35,264 nucleotides of DNA. Source: Gammaproteobacteria bacterium. Lineage in GTDB: Bacteria; Pseudomonadota; Gammaproteobacteria; Enterobacterales; Neiellaceae. Both the position numbers and the translations under genes were made by a program. A model generated the notes under the pieces. That model searched no databases and was not told where the DNA came from. It worked only from the letters and a program-made list of their open reading frames with translations. The stretch lies in the NCBI GenBank assembly GCA_017425245.1, contig JAFOOX010000032.1:1-35264 (forward strand), written 5' to 3'. Below, in pieces: positions 6,665 through 14,492 of the stretch (position 1 is the stretch's first letter; each line of letters opens with the position of its first letter).

Positions 6665-8323
6665 ATGATCGGCACCCGACTGCGGATGGCGAAGTTCAGT
6701 TTTCGCCTGCGCCTGCGCCTGGCTATGCTGCTGCTAATCACGACAGCATTACTGCTGGTGCTCTATCTGCTGCAAGGCTTCCGCTCCCAGCCGCTGCCTT
6801 ACGAGGGGCTGATTTATTGCGCCGAAGGCAGCCCCGAAAGTTTCAATCCACAGCAAGCGTTAACCGGTACCACGCTTGACGCCACCTCCCATCAGCTCTA
6901 CGGCCGCCTGCTTGAGATGGACGACCGTGGAGATTTAGTTCCCGGCCTTGCCGACAGTTGGCAAGTCAGCGACGATGGCCGCATCATCACCCTGACACTA
7001 CGCCGGGGTGTTGCATTTCACGCCACCCGTTACTTTACCCCCAGCCGCAATTTCAACGCCGATGATGTGCTGTTCAGTTTTTATCGATTGCTTGACCCCG
7101 ACCACCCCTACCACTGGGTGGGGGGGGGCCACTACCCGTTCTTTCAGAGTACTGGGCTGGCAGAGCTGGTCACTGGGCTAGTCAAACTCGACAACTACCG
7201 GGTGCAATTTCAGCTCAGCCGTCCGGATGCCACCTTTCTCGCCAATCTGGCCACCGATTATGCAGTGATCCTGTCAGCCGAGTATGGTCAGCAGTTGCTG
7301 GCCAGTCGTCACCCGGAGCAGATCGATAGCATGCCAATCGGTACCGGCCCATTCCTGTTCCGTAACTATCGCCAGCACACTGCCATTTTCTACGATCGCC
7401 ATGACGGCTACTGGCAAGGACCAGCCGCGCTGCAGCGGCTGGTGTTTGACATTTCACCCAATGCCAGCATGCGCCTGGCCAAACTGATTAGCGGTGAATG
7501 CGATCTCATCGCCCTGCCGGCGGCAAGCGAGTTCGGTCTGATCCGTCAACATCCGCAGCTGGCGCTAGATATTTCGACCGGCTTCAATGTCGGCTATCTG
7601 GCCTTCAATACCGAGCATCACCCCTTTGATGATCGGCGCGTACGTCAGGCGTTGTCGCTGGCCTTCGACCGTGAAAAGATCATCGAAGCCGTATTCTTTG
7701 GCTCAGCATCATTGGCCAGCTCAATACTGCCGCCGATCTCCTGGGCCCACCATGATGGCCTTGAACCAATCGCTCGTGATCTCCAGCAGGCGCGCCAGCT
7801 CCTTGAATCAGCGGGCTTGGCTGCGGGCTTTGAATTTGACTTGTGGGTGCCCCCACTGCAGCGGGTCTACAACCCCAACCCGCACAAGGTTGCGGAGATT
7901 ATTCAAGCGGATCTGCGCGCTATAGGCGTCAAAGCCCGTATCGTCAGCCCGGACTGGCAGACATTCGCCCGTCAACTTGAACTGGGTAACCATGACGCAG
8001 CACTGATCGGCTGGACGGCAGATAGCGCCGATCCGGATAACTTCCTATCACCCCTGCTCAGTTGTCGAGCGCTGACCAGCGGCTCCAACCGTGCCCAGTG
8101 GTGCAATCATCAGTTTGACCTGTGGCTGCAGCAGGCCCTGGCGACAACGGATCGCCAGCAACGCCAAGCCTATTACTTCCGCCTGCAAGAACTGCTGGCA
8201 GATGAGCAGCCGATTGCAGTGCTTGCCCATGGCTTGAAGAGCATCGCTTATCGCAAAGAGATCAGCGGCATCGAATCTCATCCTTATCATGCCCTAGCCC
8301 TTGGCCGGGCGAGCAGGAACTGA
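6665..8323 (+). CDS. sapA: Peptide ABC transporter substrate-binding protein SapA
   Basis: This is a family-5 (oligopeptide type) solute-binding protein for the SapABCDF importer, linked in Salmonella and Haemophilus to antimicrobial peptide resistance. The N-terminus has an Arg-rich start and one hydrophobic segment (about 17–37), either an uncleaved anchor or a signal peptide; no lipobox is visible. The binding domain fills the rest, with conserved stretches such as SFNPQQ, ADDVLFSFYRLLD, LDNYRVQFQLSRPDATFL and GTGPF. Length (552) is close to E. coli SapA. Codons 152–155 contain a run of nine G. It starts 3 bases after pspF and heads five closely packed genes. Confidence 0.92.
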   Translation: MIGTRLRMAKFSFRLRLRLAMLLLITTALLLVLYLLQGFRSQPLPYEGLIYCAEGSPESFNPQQALTGTTLDATSHQLYGRLLEMDDRGDLVPGLADSWQVSDDGRIITLTLRRGVAFHATRYFTPSRNFNADDVLFSFYRLLDPDHPYHWVGGGHYPFFQSTGLAELVTGLVKLDNYRVQFQLSRPDATFLANLATDYAVILSAEYGQQLLASRHPEQIDSMPIGTGPFLFRNYRQHTAIFYDRHDGYWQGPAALQRLVFDISPNASMRLAKLISGECDLIALPAASEFGLIRQHPQLALDISTGFNVGYLAFNTEHHPFDDRRVRQALSLAFDREKIIEAVFFGSASLASSILPPISWAHHDGLEPIARDLQQARQLLESAGLAAGFEFDLWVPPLQRVYNPNPHKVAEIIQADLRAIGVKARIVSPDWQTFARQLELGNHDAALIGWTADSADPDNFLSPLLSCRALTSGSNRAQWCNHQFDLWLQQALATTDRQQRQAYYFRLQELLADEQPIAVLAHGLKSIAYRKEISGIESHPYHALALGRASRN

Positions 8324-8325
8324 CC

Positions 8326-9357
8326 ATGTTCATCTACGCCCTGCGCAAACTGACGCTCCTATTCGTCACCATGCTACTGCTGACGCTGTTGGCGTTCCTG
8401 CTGGGCCACTTCGCGCCAGGCGATCCGGTCTACAAGCTGATTGGTGAGCAAAACCTGACTCCGGCCCAGTACCAAGAGGTGTACAACGCTTATCACCTCA
8501 ACCGCCCGCTAATACTTCAGTTTTTCCGCTTTATTGGTAATGCCATAAGCGGCGATCTGGGCATCTCCACTGCTTCCGGAGAAATGGTTCTAGACCACCT
8601 ACTACGGGCCCTGCCTGCCACCGCAGAGCTGGTGATCTATGCACTGGTACTGGCCATGGTCGCAGGCATTCCGATCGGCACCCTCGCTGCCCTCAACAGC
8701 GACACACCACTCGATCGCACTATCCTGGCCTGTTGCCTAATTGGGACCTCGATTCCTACCTTCTGGTGGGCACTACTAATCATTTTACTGCTGTCACTGA
8801 CCCTGGGCTGGTTACCACTATCCGGACGTATTAGCCTGCTGTTCGAAGTCGAGCCACGCACAAACATCATGCTGCTCGATTTGATGTTATCGGACATGGG
8901 CTACCGTGCGGCGGCTCTGCGTGACGCCCTTGCCCATCTGTTTATGCCAATGGTGGCGGTGGCCACCATTCCCATGACCCAAGTGATCCGCACCACCCGC
9001 AGTACGATGGTACGACTAATGCGTGAAGACTTCATTAAAGCCGCCCGCGCCCGCGGACTGGGGCGCTGGTTGATCCTGCGCCATCATGCGCTACCGAATG
9101 TGATGTTGCCCGTATCGCGCGATCTCAGTCTGCAGTTCGGCACCCTGTTTACCGGTGCCATGATCATTGAGAACATTTTTGCGTGGCCGGGCGTTGGCCG
9201 ATACCTGGTGAGCAGCATGCAGCAACAGGACTATCCGGCACTGCAGGGCTGCCTGCTGATGGTCGGCAGCATCATCGTGCTGCTGTCGGTACTCAGCGAT
9301 CTGCTGCATACCGCCGCAGACCCCCTCACCCGCAAGGACCTTAGCGATGTGGGTTGA
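8326..9357 (+). CDS. sapB: Peptide ABC transporter permease SapB
   Basis: This is one of two inner-membrane channel subunits of the Sap transporter, of the DppB/OppB type. The N-terminal helix (RKLTLLFVTMLLLTLLAFLLGHFAPGDPV) ends in the APGDP motif typical of this permease class. Several more membrane segments follow. The ATPase-contacting EAA loop is present as DFIKAARARGLGRWLILRHHALPN at about residues 232–255. Length (343) is normal. It starts 2 bases after the sapA stop behind AGGA and overlaps sapC by 11 bases. Confidence 0.93.
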   Translation: MFIYALRKLTLLFVTMLLLTLLAFLLGHFAPGDPVYKLIGEQNLTPAQYQEVYNAYHLNRPLILQFFRFIGNAISGDLGISTASGEMVLDHLLRALPATAELVIYALVLAMVAGIPIGTLAALNSDTPLDRTILACCLIGTSIPTFWWALLIILLLSLTLGWLPLSGRISLLFEVEPRTNIMLLDLMLSDMGYRAAALRDALAHLFMPMVAVATIPMTQVIRTTRSTMVRLMREDFIKAARARGLGRWLILRHHALPNVMLPVSRDLSLQFGTLFTGAMIIENIFAWPGVGRYLVSSMQQQDYPALQGCLLMVGSIIVLLSVLSDLLHTAADPLTRKDLSDVG

Positions 9358-10234
9358 GAGTCCCCCCAACCAGTATCCATCACCGCTCGCCCAAGCGTGG
9401 GGTGAGTACCGGAGGCGACCGCTGCAGATGGCGGCACTCTATATCCTTGCGGCCATCACCCTGACCGCTCTGGTCGCCCCTTGGCTATCACCATTCGACC
9501 TCGATGTTCAGCATCGCGATCAGCTGTTATTGCCACCGGCCTGGGAACCTGGCGGCAGTTTCCGTCACTTTCTCGGTACCGATGATCTAGGTCGCGACAT
9601 GCTCAGCCAACTGATCCTCGGCAGTCAGGCCACCTTCGGTTCAGCCTTGCTGACCGTGCTGCTGGCGGCGACCATCGGCATCAGTATCGGCGTGACTGCC
9701 GGCATGACTCGCGGTATCAAATCCTCAGTACTGCATCATCTGCTCGACACGACACTGAGCATCCCAACCTTGCTGCTGGCAGTGGCCGCCATTGCCCTGT
9801 TCGGTGTCGGCCTGTGGCCGGTGTTGCTGGCAGTGCTGCTGAGCCAGATCCCGCAGTTCATCCGCTCGACCCGCGCAGCCCTAGTGCGAGAACTGCCCAA
9901 AGCTTATGTCACTGCCGCCCGTCTTGATGGTCAAGGCAGGGCACGCCTGTTCTTCCGCACCCTGCTGCCCAACCTGCTGGAGCCACTGGGACTGCAGTTC
10001 TGCACTTCACTGGCCACCGCCATCCTCGATATCGCCGCGCTCGGTTTCTTGCGTTTGGGCGCCCAATCGCCGCAGCCGGAATGGGGAGCGATGCTGTCCG
10101 GTGGACTGGAGCACCTCTACCATTCGCCGTGGATGGTGGCTCTGCCCGGACTGGCGCTGCTGCTAACCGTGCTGTCGGTCAATGTTGTCGGTGAAGGGTT
10201 GCGCCACGCTCTGGCCAAGGGGGCGGGGCGATGA
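9347..10234 (+). CDS. sapC: Peptide ABC transporter permease SapC
   Basis: This is the second channel subunit, of the DppC/OppC type. A cytoplasmic N-terminal stretch is followed by a first membrane helix (ALYILAAITLTALVAPWLSPF) and the conserved HFLGTDDLGRDMLSQLILGSQATFGSAL segment of this family. The EAA loop reads AYVTAARLDGQGRARLFFRTLLPN. At 295 residues it is the usual length. The ATG is preceded by AAGGA and overlaps the end of sapB; the stop overlaps the sapD start (ATGA). Confidence 0.93.
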   Translation: MWVESPPNQYPSPLAQAWGEYRRRPLQMAALYILAAITLTALVAPWLSPFDLDVQHRDQLLLPPAWEPGGSFRHFLGTDDLGRDMLSQLILGSQATFGSALLTVLLAATIGISIGVTAGMTRGIKSSVLHHLLDTTLSIPTLLLAVAAIALFGVGLWPVLLAVLLSQIPQFIRSTRAALVRELPKAYVTAARLDGQGRARLFFRTLLPNLLEPLGLQFCTSLATAILDIAALGFLRLGAQSPQPEWGAMLSGGLEHLYHSPWMVALPGLALLLTVLSVNVVGEGLRHALAKGAGR

Positions 10235-11235
10235 GCCTGCTCGACATCCGCAATCTCAGCATTTACGGTCGCAACGATACCGATGAAGCACCACTGGTGG
10301 ATCGTATCAGCCTGACTCTGGCTGACGGCGAGATCCTGGCGCTGGTAGGCGAATCAGGCTCTGGTAAGAGTCTGGTCGCACAGGCCGTACTCGGCATGCT
10401 CAGCGACGAGTGGGTGATGAACGCCGAGCGTATCTCCTTCGATAACATCGATCTGCTGCACATCGATCATGACAGCCACCGCTCCCTGCTTGGCGAAGAT
10501 ATGGCGATGATCTTTCAGGATCCGGCCGCCTGCCTTGACCCAATGATGCGGGTTAGTGAGCAACTGCTTGAATCCATGCCTAAAACCACGCCGTGGTGGC
10601 AGTTAGGCCGACGCAAACAACTACAGTCACTGATCAGCATGCTGCATCAGGTCGGGGTGCGTGACCATGAGCGGTTACTCACCGCCTACCCTCATGAGAT
10701 TTCGGCCGGGCTGGCCCAGAAGGTAATGATCGCCATGGCCATTGCCCGCCGACCACGGCTACTGATTGCTGATGAGCCAACCATCGGCATGGAGCCCAGC
10801 ACCCAGGGTCAGCTGCTGCGACTGCTGAGCAAACTCAACCAGCTGCACAAGATGTCGATTCTACTGCTCAGCCATGACATCAACATGGCCGCCCGCTTTG
10901 CCGACCGGCTGGCCGTCATCTACTGCGGCCAGGTGGTAGAGGCTGGCCCGGCCGATGCCATCATCAACCAGCCAATGCACCCCTACACGGAGGCGCTGCT
11001 GGCATCAACCGCGGCAGGGCTGTGCCGTCAACCGCCGAAAACGCCACTGCCAGAACTACGCGGCGGTATGCCGCGCCGCGACCACCTGCCGATTGGCTGT
11101 CGTCTCGGCCCGCGGTGCGGTTATGCCCGCAAGGCCTGTGTCACCATGCCGGAGCTCACCCGCAGCAAAGTGCGTGACTACCGTTGCCATTATCCGCTCA
11201 ACCAGCGTATCGACGTCGATGAGGAGGACGCATGA
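10231..11235 (+). CDS. sapD: Peptide ABC transporter ATP-binding protein SapD
   Basis: This is one of two cytoplasmic ATPases that power the Sap transporter; in E. coli SapD also supports Trk potassium uptake. Walker A is GESGSGKS, the Q-loop is MIFQDPAA and Walker B is LLIADEP. The signature motif is degenerate: SAGLAQK replaces LSGGQ, which is also weak in E. coli SapD. The C-terminal oligopeptide/dipeptide transporter extension with clustered cysteines (GCRLGPRCGYARKAC) is present. Length is 334. Starts and stops overlap with both neighbours (ATGA type), so translation is coupled. Confidence 0.93.
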   Translation: MSLLDIRNLSIYGRNDTDEAPLVDRISLTLADGEILALVGESGSGKSLVAQAVLGMLSDEWVMNAERISFDNIDLLHIDHDSHRSLLGEDMAMIFQDPAACLDPMMRVSEQLLESMPKTTPWWQLGRRKQLQSLISMLHQVGVRDHERLLTAYPHEISAGLAQKVMIAMAIARRPRLLIADEPTIGMEPSTQGQLLRLLSKLNQLHKMSILLLSHDINMAARFADRLAVIYCGQVVEAGPADAIINQPMHPYTEALLASTAAGLCRQPPKTPLPELRGGMPRRDHLPIGCRLGPRCGYARKACVTMPELTRSKVRDYRCHYPLNQRIDVDEEDA

Positions 11236-11987
11236 GGCTGGTGGCGCGCTACCTCACCAAGATCTACCGCAAACCCTTCCAGCCACCTTGGGTGGTTGGC
11301 GAGCCTGCCATCGACCGGGTTTCCTTCACTCTCGACGCGGGTCAAACGCTTGCCATTGTCGGCGCCGCCGGTTCAGGCAAGACAACCGTGGCCCGCGTGC
11401 TGTCAGGTGCCGAACCTCTGACCACGGGCGCCATCTTGCTCGATGATGAGAAGGTGGACCCCCGCACCGATCCGCGCTACCAGAAGCTGGTGCGTATGGT
11501 GTTTCAGGATCCGTCAGCAGCGCTCAATCCCCACTACAGCGTCAGCTCGGTGTTCGACGCCATTCTCCGTCGCCACACCACGCTGAGCGCCGAAGAACGG
11601 GCCGAGAAGATCGGTCACACTCTGGTTGATGTCGGCTTGCTGCCCGAATACGCAGAGTTCTACCCTTATATGCTGACAGCTGGCCAGAAACACCGTGTCG
11701 CCTTAGCGCGCGCCATCATCACCGACCCGCGGGTGGTGATCTGCGATGAGTCGCTGTCGAGTATCGATCTGACGGTGCGCGCCAAGCTGATTAATCTGCT
11801 GCTCAAGCTACAGCAGGAGCGCGGCCTCAGCTATATCGTGATCACTCATGATCTGGAGTTGATTCGCCACATCGCCGACAAGGTGATGGTAATGCGTAGT
11901 GGCCGGGTAGTGGAGGCCGGCACCACCGAACAGATGCTCAATGAACCGCGGGATCCCTTTACCCGCCAGCTACTTGCGCTGGGTTAA
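11232..11987 (+). CDS. sapF: Peptide ABC transporter ATP-binding protein SapF
   Basis: This is the second ATPase of the Sap transporter. Walker A is GAAGSGKT and the Q-loop is MVFQDPSAALNP. The signature is LTAGQKHRVALARA, with Walker B VVICDE and the switch His in VITHD. At 251 residues it is the normal length for SapF and lacks the C-terminal Cys extension of SapD. The start ATG overlaps the sapD stop and has a strong GAGGAGG site. It is the last gene of the operon, followed by a bidirectional terminator. Confidence 0.92.
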   Translation: MRLVARYLTKIYRKPFQPPWVVGEPAIDRVSFTLDAGQTLAIVGAAGSGKTTVARVLSGAEPLTTGAILLDDEKVDPRTDPRYQKLVRMVFQDPSAALNPHYSVSSVFDAILRRHTTLSAEERAEKIGHTLVDVGLLPEYAEFYPYMLTAGQKHRVALARAIITDPRVVICDESLSSIDLTVRAKLINLLLKLQQERGLSYIVITHDLELIRHIADKVMVMRSGRVVEAGTTEQMLNEPRDPFTRQLLALG

Positions 11988-12008
11988 CTGCCACCATGCA
12001 CTATGCAC

Positions 12009-12044
12009 AAACAACAACGCCCCTCGTAGGGGCGTTGTTGTTTA
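12009..12044. terminator. Bidirectional terminator between sapF and ppiD
   Basis: AACAACAACGCCCC and GGGGCGTTGTTGTT pair around a short TCGTA loop. The GC-rich core is flanked by A-rich and T-rich arms, so the hairpin can stop transcription from both converging genes. Confidence 0.9.
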
Positions 12045-12061
12045 CCACAAACGGATTCAGC

Positions 12062-13960
12062 TCAGAGCGGGGCTGGATAACTGATATCGGCCTGCTCACG
12101 CAGCATGGTAATCGCCGTTTCCAACGCCTGACGACCAACGCTGGCAGCCAGCTGGCCCTGCAATGAGCCATCCGTAACGGCCGGAGCCACATCGGTCACT
12201 GCGGTCACCGCCACGACAGCGGTCTTGCCCCCACCCAAACTGACCACCTTGGCGCTCAGCTTACCGGCCTGCGGCCGGGCGAGTTCGAAAGCGGCTTGAC
12301 GCAGCGCCGGGTCGACATCACCGCCGCTGCGGGCAACGCCTTTGGCCTCGGCGGCACTCAGGCTATTGGCAGACAACAGCTCCTGCCATTTAGCATCGTC
12401 GCCACTCTTGAGGGCAGCCAGCAACTGCTCTGCCAGAGCGGTGGCGGCAGCCTCGGCCTGCTGGTTACGAAGCAGACCGACAACCTCTGCTTTGACTGCC
12501 TCCAAAGGTTGCACTGCCGGCGGCAGAAACTCAATCGGACGCACAATCAGCGATAGCTCATCGGAGGGCTCGATCAGATCGCTGGCTTGGGCGGCCACGG
12601 CGAACTCCTCGTCGAACAGTTTGTCGAGCACGGCAGGATGGGCCAGCTCCTGCGGCGCGGCATCAGCCGCGAAGGCCGCCGCAGTCTTCACCTGCAAACC
12701 AGCCACAGCGGCAGCATCGGTCAAGCTGTCCGGAGTCTCGAAGCTGGCATTAACCAGCTTCTGCTGCTGGTCAAAGTAGAGTTCCTGGGCCTGCTGGCGT
12801 TTGAGGGCGGAAACCAGCTCGCCTCGCACCTCTGCCAGCGTCTTGGTGACACCACCGCGTACTTCCAGCAGCTTGATCAGGTGAACACCGGACTTGGATT
12901 TGACCGGTTCACTGACCTTGCCTACCTCAGCAATGGCAAAAGCGCCCGCAGCAAAATCGGCATCAAAGGAGGTTGAGGTGAGCCACGGCAGTTCCCCACC
13001 ACGGCTGGCCGAACCCGGATCATGGGAGTCACGGGCGGCAACGGCAGCGAAATCACCACCTTTGGCCAACTCGTCAGCCAGCACTTTAGCCTTGGCGTCA
13101 GCATCGTCGCCAGTCAACAGAATATGGGCGACCCGACGCTCTTCAGGCTGGCTGTACTCACCTTTGTGCTGCTCATACCAGGCAGCCACAGCCGCATCGT
13201 CCGGCTCGGCCACCTGGGCCATCAGATCCTGCAGACGCAGCACCACATACTCGGCAGCAACCTTGGCCGGCGCCTGAAACTGCTGCGGGTTGCTGTTGTA
13301 GTAGTTGCTGATCGCTTCGTCACTGATCTCTGCCTTGGCTGCATAAGGAGCGGCATCGATGATCACGCTTTTTAGGTCACGCGTCTGAGCCTGCAGCTGC
13401 TGCATCAGCGCCACTTCATCACTGCTGACCCATGCACTGCCGGAGATACCACCGACCAGGGTCTCCAGCGCCTGGGACGAACGCACCAGCTCGCGGAACT
13501 CGGCCACCGACAGGTTCTGGCGACGCAGGGTCGATAGATAAACCTCATTCGAGAACTGGCCATTGACCTGAAATGCGGGTATCTGCCGTATGGCATCGCG
13601 TACCGCCTCATCGCTGATACGCAGACCAAGGGTGGCGACCCACTGATCCAGCAACGCTTGATTGATCAGCTGATCCAGCACCTGTTTGCGAAAACCTGCG
13701 AGATAGCTGCTATCCGCCGCGAGCTGGCCGAAGAGATCGCCAAGCTGCTGTTCCATGCGCTGGCGCTGCTGCTCGTAGGCCTTTTCGAACTCGCCACGGC
13801 TGATGGTCTGGCCATTAACTTTGGCCGGAGCGGTGTCGGCGCCGGAGAACATGTAGCTGCTCACCCCGGTGAGCACAAAGGAGACGATGATGAGTCCCAG
13901 CAAGGCCTTGGCCCAGACGCTGGTCACACTCTCCCGGATCCGATCCATACTCATGGTCAT
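12062..13960 (-). CDS. ppiD: Periplasmic folding chaperone PpiD (SurA/parvulin family)
   Basis: PpiD is anchored in the inner membrane and helps proteins leaving the SecYEG translocon. A short cytoplasmic start is followed by one transmembrane helix at about residues 17–37 (AKALLGLIIVSFVLTGVSSYMF). A SurA_N-like helical region comes next (KVNGQTISRGEFEKAYEQQRQRMEQQLG). One parvulin domain lies at about 275–370 (RRVAHILLTGDD through KSKSGVHLIKLLEV), then a long C-terminal region. At 632 residues it matches E. coli PpiD (623). It follows hupB in the same orientation, as in E. coli and Pseudomonas, behind a terminator. Confidence 0.95.
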   Translation of the reverse strand: MTMSMDRIRESVTSVWAKALLGLIIVSFVLTGVSSYMFSGADTAPAKVNGQTISRGEFEKAYEQQRQRMEQQLGDLFGQLAADSSYLAGFRKQVLDQLINQALLDQWVATLGLRISDEAVRDAIRQIPAFQVNGQFSNEVYLSTLRRQNLSVAEFRELVRSSQALETLVGGISGSAWVSSDEVALMQQLQAQTRDLKSVIIDAAPYAAKAEISDEAISNYYNSNPQQFQAPAKVAAEYVVLRLQDLMAQVAEPDDAAVAAWYEQHKGEYSQPEERRVAHILLTGDDADAKAKVLADELAKGGDFAAVAARDSHDPGSASRGGELPWLTSTSFDADFAAGAFAIAEVGKVSEPVKSKSGVHLIKLLEVRGGVTKTLAEVRGELVSALKRQQAQELYFDQQQKLVNASFETPDSLTDAAAVAGLQVKTAAAFAADAAPQELAHPAVLDKLFDEEFAVAAQASDLIEPSDELSLIVRPIEFLPPAVQPLEAVKAEVVGLLRNQQAEAAATALAEQLLAALKSGDDAKWQELLSANSLSAAEAKGVARSGGDVDPALRQAAFELARPQAGKLSAKVVSLGGGKTAVVAVTAVTDVAPAVTDGSLQGQLAASVGRQALETAITMLREQADISYPAPL

Positions 13961-13999
13961 TCAATTCCATCGCGGGCAGCCAACTGGCTGCGCTGAATA

Positions 14000-14028
14000 A
14001 ACAAAAAGCGCACCGCCATGGATGCGCC
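14000..14028 (-). terminator. Intrinsic terminator after hupB
   Basis: The minus strand has GGGCGCATCC and GGTGCGC pairing, with one bulged base, around ATGGC. A TTTTTGTTT tract follows. It sits about 50 bases after the hupB stop and before ppiD. Confidence 0.7.
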
Positions 14029-14073
14029 CTGAATCTGCGTCACAGGCACTGCCCGCCGACGCTGAACCTCGCT

Positions 14074-14343
14074 TTAGAGCGCGTCCTTGAGTGCCTTGCC
14101 AGCCTTGAACGCTGGCACCTTGGCTGCGGCGATCTTGATCTCGGCGCCAGTCTGCGGATTACGACCGCTGCGGGCTTCACGGGCACGGACGAGGAAAGTG
14201 CCGAAACCGACGAGAGTCACCTGATCACCGGACTTGAGCGCGTCAGTCACGGTGTCGGTAAACAGATCAACGACCTGAGCGGCCTTGGCTTTGGAAATGT
14301 CAGCACCCGCCGCAATGGCGTCAATCAGCTGAGACTTGTTCAC
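14074..14343 (-). CDS. hupB: DNA-binding protein HU-beta
   Basis: HU is a small nucleoid protein that bends and compacts DNA without sequence preference. The 89-residue protein matches HU-beta along its length: [21 protein letters not shown] at the N-terminus, the GFGTF turn, and the DNA-binding arm with RSGRNPQTG and the intercalating Pro. The C-terminus is [15 protein letters not shown]. Translation starts at GTG 14343, behind AAGGGGA. The gene follows lon in the same direction, as in most gammaproteobacteria, and has its own promoter in the lon–hupB gap. Confidence 0.97.
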   Translation of the reverse strand: MNKSQLIDAIAAGADISKAKAAQVVDLFTDTVTDALKSGDQVTLVGFGTFLVRAREARSGRNPQTGAEIKIAAAKVPAFKAGKALKDAL

Positions 14344-14426
14344 GTTGTCATCCCCTTGGGTTCATATTGGGTGCCGCGCCATGCCTTGAGATCCCATGGC
14401 CATTACCGGGGCGCGGCTGGCGAGCC

Positions 14427-14479
14427 TTTATATCAGCGGCTTTGTCGCATTGGCAAGGGTGCCTCGCTGACAAAGCCGC
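14427..14479 (-). promoter_or_regulatory. hupB promoter embedded in an inverted repeat
   Basis: An inverted repeat with 11-base arms (GCGGCTTTGTC at 14479–14469 and GACAAAGCCGC at 14446–14436 on the minus strand) flanks a 22-base loop. TTGCCA (14456–14451) lies in the loop and TATAAA (14432–14427) follows the second arm, with an 18-base spacer. The repeat starts about 14 bases after the lon stop. It has no T-run, so it is a weak candidate for a terminator. The promoter call is moderate. Confidence 0.55.
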
Positions 14480-14492
14480 GCCATTTCACAGT

